Below, piece after piece: positions 16,846-24,685 of a stretch of 64,000 bases of DNA (position 1 is its first letter; each line of letters begins with the position of its first letter). The stretch lies in the NCBI GenBank assembly GCA_965277445.1, contig CBDICY010000032.1, positions 248,001 through 312,000 on the forward strand. Direction: 5' to 3'. The notes below the pieces were generated by a model. That model was given only the letters and a program-made list of their open reading frames with translations, did no database searches and was not told where the DNA came from. Made by a program: the position numbers and the translations under genes. The DNA is from JAFMDF01 sp965277445. GTDB taxonomy: Bacteria > Bacteroidota > Bacteroidia > Chitinophagales > Saprospiraceae.

Positions 16846-17559
16846 CTATAAATGCATCCCTGCATTAACAGGCACAAGCTCATCACAATCACAATATTCA
16901 AAAGCAAAATCTCCATTTAGCATATTGGCTACCAAACGATGTCGGGGTCCTGCCATATCTGCATCTCCTGTCGCATAGCCCGCATCGCCTTCATACATAC
17001 AGACCATCTTCCCGTCTTTCATTTTTAAAACAGGCAGAATATAAATGGGGTCAATTTCGCCTAATAGTGCAGACGCTTCCGCCACCGTTTTACATTTTCT
17101 AATTCGTTGTAAACTAATATAGGTTGGCGGCATCATGGCTAGTCCTCCTTTTTGTACGCTATCCAAAGCTTTTTGAGGATTTACCCATTCGTGCTTTTTT
17201 ATTTCATAATCATCAATTTGTACCGTTAAGTCTTGTCCGCTTACATCGGCAAAGAAGAACCAAGTGGAATAGCGTCTAGGCTCCACTTTAGGCGTTGTCC
17301 AATGACTAAAAAGCAGTAAACTCTCCATGTCTATCTCTATCCCTGCTTCCTCTTTTGTTTCTCGAACTGCCGCTAATTTAGCCGCTTCAATATCGTCTTT
17401 ACCGCTTTCTATTTCTTCTGGTTCTATTTTCCCACCAGGAAAAACCCATAAACCAGCGGCAAACTTTAATGCCTTATTTCTTTTTAGTAATAAAACTTCG
17501 ATACCTTCTTTGGTGTCTCTCGCAAGCATGATAGTAGCAGCTGGTTTTACAATGACCAT
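16846..17559 (-). CDS. NUDIX hydrolase
   Basis: 237 residues. The Nudix box is complete though stretched: GGKIEPEE (42-49), then RETKEEAGIEID (66-77), giving the REUxEExGU core that binds Mg2+. Before it stand LLLKRN and GLWVFPGG, as in NUDT19/CoA-type NUDIX enzymes. The long C-terminal part (YILPVLKMKDGKMVCMYEGDAGY) supports a subgroup acting on CoA or nucleotide conjugates, which would fit the acyl-CoA genes from 18.4 kb, but the substrate is inferred. Confidence 0.8.
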   Translation of the reverse strand: MVIVKPAATIMLARDTKEGIEVLLLKRNKALKFAAGLWVFPGGKIEPEEIESGKDDIEAAKLAAVRETKEEAGIEIDMESLLLFSHWTTPKVEPRRYSTWFFFADVSGQDLTVQIDDYEIKKHEWVNPQKALDSVQKGGLAMMPPTYISLQRIRKCKTVAEASALLGEIDPIYILPVLKMKDGKMVCMYEGDAGYATGDADMAGPRHRLVANMLNGDFAFEYCDCDELVPVNAGMHL

Positions 17560-17606
17560 AGTTATTATTAGTACACGATGTTTCTATTAACAATACATCG
17601 TAAGGT

Positions 17607-18032
17607 TTATAATTTCTTGTTATTTACAGTATGCGCTTGTACAATATGGTGTAGCCTCAATCTATCTTTTTTAGCAATATTCTTCAAATCAATGACGGTA
17701 TTTTTTCCTCCACCAAATAAAAATATTTCCAAGGTGTCTTCTTTTAAATTCGTCGCTTTAACTTCGCTGAATTTAAAAGAAGGGCCAAGTATGGTATTGA
17801 CTCTGATAGAAATCCCTTTTTTGTTCCATTGAACATAATTTTTATACCAAAACATTCGACCCGAAAAAACTGCTTGTATCAAAAAGCCTACAACACTTCC
17901 CCATTTATAAATTTTAGGATTTTCCAATTCAATGGGTTCCCAAATGCCTAATAAAATCAGTAGTAAGGATAACATCATTAACAGAAGCCACCATTTATTT
18001 TGTTGTAGATTATCAAATCGAATACTTTTCAT
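17607..18032 (-). CDS. Small membrane protein with a PH-like soluble domain
   Basis: 141 residues. Two hydrophobic segments near the N-terminus (WWLLLMMLSLLLILLGIW; WGSVVGFLIQAVFSGRM) are followed by a soluble beta-rich part (QWNKKGISIRVNTILGPSFK ... IDLKNIAKKDRLRLHHIV) that looks like bacterial PH or YcxB-like domains. It ends 47 bp from the NUDIX gene start on the same strand, so co-transcription is possible. Function unknown. Confidence 0.65.
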   Translation of the reverse strand: MKSIRFDNLQQNKWWLLLMMLSLLLILLGIWEPIELENPKIYKWGSVVGFLIQAVFSGRMFWYKNYVQWNKKGISIRVNTILGPSFKFSEVKATNLKEDTLEIFLFGGGKNTVIDLKNIAKKDRLRLHHIVQAHTVNNKKL

Positions 18033-18050
18033 CTGCTTTGTTTTCTATAT

Positions 18051-18292
18051 GGGGCAGTATCAAAAACATTCTGATTCTAACGGGTTCCGTGGTTTCACAA
18101 AAATGGTTGCTGGTGAGGACATTTTGTCCGAAACCCTTATGTCTCTTGCCTCTGGCAAACGTAAAAAGTTAGTATAATTAAGTAAATCTCGCTAGAGGCG
18201 AGCCAAATAGTGGTGTCGGATTGATCCCGATAGCTATCGGGAAACCAGCAACCACGGAAAAAGTTAGAATCAGGGTCTTTTGATACTGTCCC
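18051..18292. repeat. MITE-like inverted-repeat element, 242 bp
   Basis: The left arm (18051-18092; GGGGCAGTATCAAAAACATT ... GATTCTAACGGGTTCCGTGG) and right arm (18251-18292; ACCACGGAAAAAGTTAGAAT ... GATACTGTCCC) are imperfect reverse complements over about 42 bp. Inside are the palindrome CCCGATAGCTATCGGG (18226-18241) and a CTCGCTAGAGGCGAG hairpin. No coding potential. It fills most of the 360-bp gap 18033-18392. Confidence 0.6.
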
Positions 18293-18310
18293 TGCTTTTG
18301 TTTTAAACCT

Positions 18311-18347
18311 AAATCGGGTTAGCATTTGAAATACTAACCCGATTTTT
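18311..18347. terminator. Terminator hairpin between converging and following genes
   Basis: A perfect 12-bp stem, AAATCGGGTTAG (18311-18322) with CTAACCCGATTT (18334-18345), 11-nt loop, then TT. On the minus strand it lies 46 bp after the acyl-CoA dehydrogenase stop and is followed by AGGTTTAAAAC, a weak T-tract. Confidence 0.6.
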
Positions 18348-18392
18348 ATAGCTATAAAAGTATTTTTCAGGCTAGAAGCCTAAGCTACTCAG

Positions 18393-19622
18393 TTACGCCT
18401 TCTCCGCTACTCTAGCTTGGTATTGCTTAACGGTATTTCTACCTAATTGCCACATGTGGACTTCATCTGGACCATCCGCTAAACGTAGGGTTCTAGAACC
18501 AGCATACATTGCCGCTAATGGGGTATCTTGACTAACGCCCATTCCACCATGAATTTGAATCGCTCTATCAATAATCGTACAAGCCATCGTTGGTGCCACA
18601 ATTTTAATCATCGCAATCAAATCTTTAGCGCCTTTTACGCCTTCTCTATCAATTCTATCTGCCGCAGAAAGCGTTAATAATCTAGCTTGTTCTAATTCAC
18701 ATCTAGATTTGGCAATTTCTTGTCGAATACTACTATAATCTTTAATGTATCGGCCAAAAGTTTGTCGTTCTGTTACTCGCTTACACATTAAATCTAACGC
18801 TCGTTGAGCAACTCCACATAAACGCATACAATGGTGAATTCGACCTGGCCCTAAACGTCCTTGGGCAATTTCAAAACCTCTGCCTTCTCCTAATAATAAA
18901 TTACTAGCAGGTACTCTTACATTGACCAAATCAACTTCCGCATGACCATGGGGTGCATCTACATTACCGAATACTTGCATGGCTCGCATAATATTTACAC
19001 CAGGATTATCAGCCTCTACCAAAATCATACTTTGTTGGGTATGTCGAGAAGCACTTGGATCAGTCTTTCCCATAACGATAAAGACCTTACACCTTTTGTC
19101 TAATGCACCAGAAGACCACCATTTTCTACCGTTAATGACATATTCGTCGCCATCTCTAACAATAGACGTTTCGATATTCGTGGCATCAGAAGAAGCCACT
19201 CTTGGCTCTGTCATCAAGAAAGCAGAGCGTAATTCTCCATTCATCAATGGCTTTAACCATTTATCTTGCTGTTCTGCCGTTCCATATTTTGCCAATACTT
19301 CCATATTTCCTGTATCAGGTGCGCTACAGTTGAATACTTCAGAAGCCCATGCTACGCTACCCATAATTTCTGCTAAAGGCGCATACTCTAGATTGGATAA
19401 ACCTGGACTTAAAGCACCATAATTTTCTGGTAAGAATAAATTCCATAAGCCTTCTGCTTTCGCCAATTCTTTTAATTTGTCCAAACCTGGCCAAACATCC
19501 CAAAGCTTATCTCCTTGCGAATAATTATAATATTCGTGTTCTACAGGGATGATATGCTCATCCATAAAACGTTGTACTCTTTTCTGTAACTTTAGTGATT
19601 TTTGAGTGAACTTAAAATTCAT
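18393..19622 (-). CDS. Acyl-CoA dehydrogenase, ACAD10/11-like
   Basis: 409 residues. Hallmarks: FLMTEPRVASSDATNIETS (flavin contact), INGRKWWSSGA, FGRYIKDYSSIRQEIAKSR and the C-terminal IQIHGGMGVSQDTPLAAMYAG followed by LRLADGPDEVH. The WWSSGA and DGPDEVH patterns point to the ACAD10/11-like branch, which oxidises long or branched acyl-CoAs and 4-hydroxyacyl-CoA in eukaryotes. FAD-dependent, cytoplasmic, feeding electrons to ETF. Stands alone on the minus strand; the spacer behind its start carries heptamer repeats. Confidence 0.9.
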   Translation of the reverse strand: MNFKFTQKSLKLQKRVQRFMDEHIIPVEHEYYNYSQGDKLWDVWPGLDKLKELAKAEGLWNLFLPENYGALSPGLSNLEYAPLAEIMGSVAWASEVFNCSAPDTGNMEVLAKYGTAEQQDKWLKPLMNGELRSAFLMTEPRVASSDATNIETSIVRDGDEYVINGRKWWSSGALDKRCKVFIVMGKTDPSASRHTQQSMILVEADNPGVNIMRAMQVFGNVDAPHGHAEVDLVNVRVPASNLLLGEGRGFEIAQGRLGPGRIHHCMRLCGVAQRALDLMCKRVTERQTFGRYIKDYSSIRQEIAKSRCELEQARLLTLSAADRIDREGVKGAKDLIAMIKIVAPTMACTIIDRAIQIHGGMGVSQDTPLAAMYAGSRTLRLADGPDEVHMWQLGRNTVKQYQARVAEKA

Positions 19623-19638
19623 ATCCTTTTTTTAAAGA

Positions 19639-19687
19639 GGTCAGAAGTCAGACCGAAAATTAAAATTTCCTGTCAGAAGTCAGACTC
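19639..19687. repeat. GTCAGAA/GTCAGAC heptamer repeat locus, copy 2
   Basis: GGTCAGAAGTCAGACC, then CGAAAATTAAAATTT, then TGTCAGAAGTCAGAC: the same unit and AT core as at 16149-16218. It sits upstream of the acyl-CoA dehydrogenase gene. The rest of 19688-19840 shows nothing else. Confidence 0.6.
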
Positions 19688-19840
19688 AGTTAGGCAATTA
19701 GTGCTACGGGCAGCAATACTCGTAGCTCAACTATTTATGCGTATATATTTAATAATTGTTGCTGTTCTTTGATAGCAGTTGTAAATGCTGTTTTTAACCG
19801 TTTCGTTATTGCCACTGCGGACGTTTCGTCTTTAAGGCAT

Positions 19841-20146
19841 TTAAATTTCAGCAAAAACTTCATGATGTTGTACCTTTTCTTCAAATTCTAACAAAAACTG
19901 ATCGTCTTCGGGGTAATATTTTGCTTTTTCGTAATCTACTCCTGCAAAGTTTTTAATTACGGCCAAATTTTCCCAATAAGTAATCAAGGTAAAGTGTCCT
20001 TCATTCTCTTTGAGTTGTCTCAAAAAAGTTAAAGACTTGAATCCGTCTGTATTTTGATAATCAGGAATGGCAATTTTTTTTAAAAATGCGGTATAGGCTT
20101 CATATTGCCCTGCTGCTGTTTTTCCATGCCAAATACGTGCAATCAT
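19841..20146 (-). CDS. Antibiotic biosynthesis monooxygenase (ABM) fold protein
   Basis: 101 residues with the dimeric ferredoxin-like ABM layout: MIARIWHGKTAAGQYEAYTA at the start (strand 1), a GFKSLTFLRQ turn, then HFTLITYWENLAVIKNFAG with the common W-s/n motif before the helix. Family members are small cofactor-free monooxygenases or stress proteins; catalytic function cannot be assigned. Start 36 bp after the stop of the methyltransferase-gene end in the same direction, so probably a two-gene unit. Confidence 0.75.
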   Translation of the reverse strand: MIARIWHGKTAAGQYEAYTAFLKKIAIPDYQNTDGFKSLTFLRQLKENEGHFTLITYWENLAVIKNFAGVDYEKAKYYPEDDQFLLEFEEKVQHHEVFAEI

Positions 20147-20182
20147 ACTATTAATTTTTAGGAGAATTGTAAATTACACTTT

Positions 20183-20965
20183 TCATAAAACACCTCGAAC
20201 ATCATTCAATTTCATTACCATTTGCATCGCTTCTGTCTCTATCCAATGTTGGTGTTCTGCTATAGCTTTTAAACGTAAGGCTTCTGTCACAAAACCTTCC
20301 GTCACCATTTTTATACCTATTACTTTCGCTACATCAATCCAAATCCCCGCTTTATGTAAAAAAAGCGCCTCGCCTTTATTATAAATTTCATTAGCCGGAA
20401 ACACTTCTATTTGTTGCAAACCCACTTTTTCTAAATAACTAGGTAAATCTTCTGCAATGGCATTATTCAAGCCCAGATTACTCCGCCAATCCAAAAATGC
20501 TTGATAAAAAACTTGCATACTTTTAGGCGGTGCTGGTGTCCAAGCCAAAGCTTCGTGATTATAATCTAAAATAGAAATATGACCATTCGGTTTTAGCCAA
20601 GTTTTCATTTTTGCTAAAGCAGCTTGTGGATTATCTAGCCATTGTAAAACTCTAGCAGATACGATTAAATCAAACTTTTCAACGGGTTCGTATTCAAATA
20701 ATTCAGTAGCAATCAATTCTAAATTATTTGAAGCATTAAAAAGGACTTTTCCCTCTTTGATTAATTCTTGATTTCTGTCAATACCAATAACTTGACCTGT
20801 TTTTCCTACTTTTTCGGCAATTCCCTTTGAAATTGCCCCTGCTCCGCAACCTACATCTAGCACTCGCAATCCTTTCTTTAAAATTGGAACTAAAGTGGAG
20901 AAATCTTTTTCAAGGGTTCTAGCATTTAAAATCGGCGCTGAACTTTTATGCGTTGCTTTTTTCAT
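20183..20965 (-). CDS. Class I SAM-dependent methyltransferase
   Basis: 260 residues. Motif I VLDVGCGAGAISKGIAEKVG (about 35-54), strand-2 acid in VIGIDRN, and post-motif VSARVLQWLDNPQAALAKMK, the pattern of UbiE/Tam-like methyltransferases. The C-terminal half (KGEALFLHKAGIWIDVAKVI) resembles the Methyltransf_11/25 group acting on small molecules. Upstream of the ABM gene on the same strand with a 36-bp gap. Substrate unknown. Confidence 0.78.
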   Translation of the reverse strand: MKKATHKSSAPILNARTLEKDFSTLVPILKKGLRVLDVGCGAGAISKGIAEKVGKTGQVIGIDRNQELIKEGKVLFNASNNLELIATELFEYEPVEKFDLIVSARVLQWLDNPQAALAKMKTWLKPNGHISILDYNHEALAWTPAPPKSMQVFYQAFLDWRSNLGLNNAIAEDLPSYLEKVGLQQIEVFPANEIYNKGEALFLHKAGIWIDVAKVIGIKMVTEGFVTEALRLKAIAEHQHWIETEAMQMVMKLNDVRGVL

Positions 20966-21130
20966 TTTCTATTATTTAATCATTTTTAAAAAATAGAAAA
21001 GTAAAGCTTGTTGGTCTTGAAAGTTGGTTTATAATTAATGGAATTACGATTGGTAAGTACTAAGTAATCGCCAAATGTATTGGCTCATTCCACATATTAA
21101 GCAGAACCAGCCATTTATTTGGCGGTTACA

Positions 21131-22132
21131 TTAAGCTTCCAAAACTATTCTATAGCGAGGCTTCCCATTCCGCATTTTTTCAAACGCTTCATTGACATCT
21201 GCCATTTTATAATGCTCTGTCATTGGTTGCACGTTATGTCTTCCCGCAAATTTCAACATCTCTTTAATCTGATAAGGACTGCCCGTTGGAGAAGCCGTAA
21301 TCGACTTTTGTTTGCCCATCAAGTTACCAACTCTAGCCGAAACTTGTGGAGCAACACCTACAATGTGCAAAATACCCTTACTTTTTAGAGCTTTTAAATA
21401 ATTATTCCAGTCCAATTCCACATTTACAGTATCTAAGACCATATCCATACTGCCTCTTAGTTTCTTTAAACTGTCTTTATCATGCGTACTCACAAAATTA
21501 TGTGCGCCTAATTTTCTAGCTTCTTCCTCTTTTTCTGGGCTGGTTGAAAAAGCCGTTACTTCACAGCCCCATGCTTTTAGAAATGCCAATGCCATGTGCC
21601 CTAATCCTCCAATTCCTACGACTCCTACATGGCTTAAAGGACTAATATTATGCTGCATTAATGGACTAAACACCGTAATACCACCACAAAACAAAGGTCC
21701 TGCAGATTTCAAATCTACGCCATCAGGAATAGGTATTGCCCAAGTAGATTGAATGCGTATTTTATCCGCAAAACCACCATGTCGTCCACCAATAGTTGGT
21801 TGCGCTCGATTACACATTTGCTGATTGCCCGTCATACAGTCATCACAAGTTGAACAAGACTTAGCCGTCCAACCAACGCCTACTTTCTGCCCTACTTTTA
21901 AATGCCGGACGCCCGCTCCAACTGCCGTAATCTCTCCTACTGCTTCATGTCCAGGTACAAACGGATAAACCGTACTGCGCCAATCATTATCCAACATACT
22001 CATATCACTATGGCAAACACCACAATACAAAACTTTGATATCTACTTCGTTATTTTTTAAAGCACCCAATTCGTATTGAAAAGGTTTTAACTCCCCTTTT
22101 GCTTCTTGAGCTGCATAAGCGTTTACGACCAT
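21131..22132 (-). CDS. Zinc-dependent NAD(P) alcohol dehydrogenase, YahK/CAD-like
   Basis: 333 residues of the MDR superfamily. Catalytic zinc ligands are Cys40 (GVCHSD), His62-Glu63 (PGHEAVGE) and a later Cys; structural zinc Cys93, Cys96, Cys99 and Cys107 (SCSTCDDCMTGNQQMC). The nucleotide-binding motif is VGIGGLGHMALAFLKAWG. The ADH/cinnamyl-alcohol dehydrogenase subgroup reduces aldehydes with NADPH in the cytoplasm. It may deal with aldehydes from lipid breakdown, as suggested by neighbouring acyl-CoA genes. Confidence 0.88.
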   Translation of the reverse strand: MVVNAYAAQEAKGELKPFQYELGALKNNEVDIKVLYCGVCHSDMSMLDNDWRSTVYPFVPGHEAVGEITAVGAGVRHLKVGQKVGVGWTAKSCSTCDDCMTGNQQMCNRAQPTIGGRHGGFADKIRIQSTWAIPIPDGVDLKSAGPLFCGGITVFSPLMQHNISPLSHVGVVGIGGLGHMALAFLKAWGCEVTAFSTSPEKEEEARKLGAHNFVSTHDKDSLKKLRGSMDMVLDTVNVELDWNNYLKALKSKGILHIVGVAPQVSARVGNLMGKQKSITASPTGSPYQIKEMLKFAGRHNVQPMTEHYKMADVNEAFEKMRNGKPRYRIVLEA

Positions 22133-22144
22133 GGTAATTTAGAA

Positions 22145-22172
22145 TTTTCAATTTTCAATTTTCAATTTTCAA
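22145..22172. repeat. Four tandem TTTTCAA heptamers
   Basis: Exact TTTTCAA x4. The reverse-complement set TTGAAAA (five units, the middle one TTATAAA) is at 22483-22517, so the two arms enclose a 159-bp hairpin element and could pair as a whole. Confidence 0.75.
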
Positions 22173-22241
22173 CTGTCGCAATGAATCAATTCATCGTTTA
22201 TTAACAACAAGTGGAATAATTTAAAACTAAAAATCATGTTA

Positions 22242-22400
22242 GGGCTTTGGCAAATAATAACCTACGCATTTTACTTGCTCTTTTTCCCTTTAGCTGCGTT
22301 AAAAATTTTGACCGTAGCCCAGCTATGCTAAAAATTTTTGCCTTGCTAAAGAAAAAAATACCTGCGTAAAATTTGCGTAGCTTATTTATTTCCAAACCCC
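22242..22400. repeat. Long imperfect hairpin element, 159 bp
   Basis: Left half GGGCTTTGGCAAATAATAAC, CTACGCA, TTTAGCTGCG, AAAAATTTTGACCGTAGCCC; right half GCTATGCTAAAAATTTTTGC, CTTGCTAAAG, CTGCGTAAAATTTGCGTAGC, CCAAACCCC. The halves are reverse complements over most of their length. Non-coding. Likely a non-autonomous mobile repeat of this genome. Confidence 0.65.
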
Positions 22401-22482
22401 TTATATCAAAAAACTACTTTCTAACAATGTGTTGGCAATCAAACAAACTCCAATTTACCATTCTAAACTTCCAAGTAATTTT

Positions 22483-22517
22483 TTGAAAATTGAAAATTAT
22501 AAATTGAAAATTGAAAA
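22483..22517. repeat. Five TTGAAAA-type heptamers, inverted partner of 22145-22172
   Basis: TTGAAAA, TTGAAAA, TTATAAA, TTGAAAA, TTGAAAA. It ends 5 bp before the stop codon of the quinone oxidoreductase gene. Confidence 0.75.
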
Positions 22518-22521
22518 TTGC

Positions 22522-23493
22522 CTACGGTTGAATAATAATTTTCCCCAACACCTTTCTATCCATCATATCAATCAACGCCTGTCGAGAATCTTCTAAAGAA
22601 TAAACTTGGTGAATATAAGGCTTTAATTTGCCTTGTGCATACATTTGAATCAATTCCATCGTATTCGCTTGATTGCGCTTCGGTTCTCGCATGGCAAAAC
22701 TGCCCCAAAATACGCCACAAATTTGACAACCTTTTAATAAAGGCAAATTCATTGGAATTTTAGCGATGCCCGCAGGGAAACCGACAATCAAAAAGCGGCC
22801 TTCCCAAGCAGTTGCCCGCAATGCGGCTTCTGTATAATCTCCACCAACAGGATCATAGACGACATCTGCGCCTTTGCCACCTGTTAATTCTTTAATTCTA
22901 TTCTTTAAATTTTCGGTAGTATAATTAATGGTTTCATCTGCCCCATATTTTTTACACAAAGCTAATTTTTCATCCGTAGAAGCAGCTGCAATTACCTTTG
23001 CCCCCATCAATTTTCCTAATTCAACGGCCGCAATCCCTACTCCTCCTGATGCACCTAAAACCAATAAGGTTTCTCCTTCTTTTAGTTTTGCTCTATCTTT
23101 CAAGGCGTGATAAGAGGTACCATAAGCCATCATAAAAGAAGCAGCAATTTTATAGTCCATCATCGGCATCTTCGGAAAAACCGAATTAGAAGGAACCACT
23201 ACCTCTTCTGCAAAACCACCAACTTGAGTCAGACCAAAGACTTCATCCCCTACTTTTACATTCTTCACGCCTTCGCCAACTGCTTTAACAACGCCTGCAA
23301 TATCACTACCAGGCGAAAAGGGTAATTCTGGCTTAAATTGATACAATCCTTGCACCATTAAAGTATCAGGAAAATTAACACTACAAGCTTTTATAGTTAC
23401 TAAAACTTCTTTCTTACCTGGAACAGGAGAAGGCACTTCTTCTAAAACCATTTTAGAGGGGTGACCTAACTCTTTGCAAAGCATCGCTTTCAT
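22522..23493 (-). CDS. NADPH:quinone oxidoreductase-like MDR protein
   Basis: 323 residues; zinc-free MDR. N-terminal PGKKEVLVTIKACSVNFPDTLMVQG and FSPGSDIAGVVKAVGEGV are typical of the QOR group; the cofactor motif is LVLGASGGVGIAAVELGKLM with AAAST at the phosphate-binding turn, indicating NADPH. YDPVGGDYTEAALRATAWEGRFL closes the Rossmann domain. It probably reduces quinones or enoyl compounds. Same strand as the alcohol dehydrogenase but 389 bp away. Confidence 0.87.
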   Translation of the reverse strand: MKAMLCKELGHPSKMVLEEVPSPVPGKKEVLVTIKACSVNFPDTLMVQGLYQFKPELPFSPGSDIAGVVKAVGEGVKNVKVGDEVFGLTQVGGFAEEVVVPSNSVFPKMPMMDYKIAASFMMAYGTSYHALKDRAKLKEGETLLVLGASGGVGIAAVELGKLMGAKVIAAASTDEKLALCKKYGADETINYTTENLKNRIKELTGGKGADVVYDPVGGDYTEAALRATAWEGRFLIVGFPAGIAKIPMNLPLLKGCQICGVFWGSFAMREPKRNQANTMELIQMYAQGKLKPYIHQVYSLEDSRQALIDMMDRKVLGKIIIQP

Positions 23494-23500
23494 ATAATAA

Positions 23501-23531
23501 AGTGATTAGTGATTAATTAATTAGTGATTAG
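23501..23531. repeat. AGTGATT heptamer repeats
   Basis: AGTGATT at 23501, 23508 and 23523 with AATTAATT between. Located between the divergent quinone oxidoreductase and enoyl-CoA hydratase genes. Confidence 0.55.
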
Positions 23532-23717
23532 TTTAGGTATACAACCTAAAGTGCCACTAGATAGGAAATTTATTGCTTAAAAAAGGTATGTAAACATATA
23601 TATTTTTGATAAAATGAATTACACCTTATAATAAATTGCCACTTCTGTTTTTATCAAAACGTACTGCAAACATAAATTAAAAATCCTACAAAATAATAAT
23701 TTTTAGTATTTTTATAC

Positions 23718-23725
23718 TAAATTTG
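23718..23725 (+). promoter_or_regulatory. Predicted -7 box of the enoyl-CoA hydratase gene
   Basis: TAAATTTG matches TAnnTTTG, 67 bp upstream of the ATG. No good -33 TTG is seen at the right distance, so the call is tentative. Confidence 0.35.
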
Positions 23726-23792
23726 CTTTTAAGGGGTTTATTTTCACAACAATCCTCTATTTTTTTTTATTTTAAATACTAGTGAAAAATAT

Positions 23793-24593
23793 ATGTATAA
23801 AGAAAATAATGATACGGTTTTAATGCGGAAAGAAGGGAAAGTAGCGGTAGTTACTTTAAATCGTCCAGCACGATATAATGCGATTACAGAAGATATGAAA
23901 TGGGGGTTATTGCATATTTTCACCGACATTCAGCAAGATGACAGTATTAAAGCTGTTGTTTTAATAGGCAATGGCAAAGGCTTTTGCGCAGGAGCAGACA
24001 TGTCAGATTTGCAAGCATCTGGTTCTGCTGACCCACAAGCCATTCGAGATAACTTAATTATGGTTTATGGCAATGTCGTTCGGATGATCATGCGCTCGGA
24101 CAAACCCGTCATTGCCGCTATCAATGGTCCTGTGGCAGGGGCAGGATTAGGTTTTGCTTTGGCATGTGATTTAAGAATCATGGCAAATCACGCCAATATG
24201 CGCTACGCTTTTATCAATATCGGTTTAGTACCAGATAATGGGTCTACTTGGTTTTTGACTAGACAAGTTGGCTATAGCAAAGCCTTAGAAATCATTATTG
24301 AAGGCGAGAAGATTCCAGCAGACGAATGCTTACGCTTAGGCCTAACGAATAAAGTTTGTGAAGCAGATGAATTGATGGACAAAGCTATGGCATGGGCGAA
24401 TAAATTAGCCAATATGCCTACGGTTGCCATCGGTGCGACTAAGCGAATTTTAAACTTCGCTATGAATAACGACTTGTATAATACCGTTACCAGAGAATCC
24501 GAAGAACAAATGCCTTTGTTTGCAACGCACGACCATAAAGAAGGCGTGGCAGCTTTTATAGGTAAACGCAAACCGAATTTTATAGGAAAGTAA
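23793..24593 (+). CDS. Enoyl-CoA hydratase/isomerase family protein
   Basis: 266 residues of crotonase fold. Oxyanion-hole segments are KGFCAGADMSDL and INGPVAGAGLGFALACDLRI; VPDNGSTWFLTRQVG follows, as in PaaG-type isomerases, where the acidic residue in the GLVPD-G segment is catalytic. The C-terminus has the usual KEGVAAFIGKRKPNF. It hydrates or isomerises 2-enoyl-CoAs. It is the first gene of a likely operon with two acyl-CoA dehydrogenases, separated by 92- and 153-bp repeat-filled gaps. Confidence 0.9.
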   Translation: MYKENNDTVLMRKEGKVAVVTLNRPARYNAITEDMKWGLLHIFTDIQQDDSIKAVVLIGNGKGFCAGADMSDLQASGSADPQAIRDNLIMVYGNVVRMIMRSDKPVIAAINGPVAGAGLGFALACDLRIMANHANMRYAFINIGLVPDNGSTWFLTRQVGYSKALEIIIEGEKIPADECLRLGLTNKVCEADELMDKAMAWANKLANMPTVAIGATKRILNFAMNNDLYNTVTRESEEQMPLFATHDHKEGVAAFIGKRKPNFIGK

Positions 24594-24600
24594 TTTCATA

Positions 24601-24678
24601 ACGATGAAATATGAATGATGAACTATGAACAATTCCATGTTCTGAGGTTCATCATTCATCGTTCATCATTCATCATTA
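24601..24678. repeat. Hairpin-forming heptamer repeat (ATGATGA / ATTCATC)
   Basis: The left arm has period-7 units (ACGATGA, AATATGA, ATGATGA, ACTATGA); the right arm has GTTCATC, ATTCATC, GTTCATC, ATTCATC at 24647-24674. The arms are complementary. It fills the gap between the hydratase and dehydrogenase genes. Confidence 0.7.
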
Positions 24679-24685
24679 TAAATAT

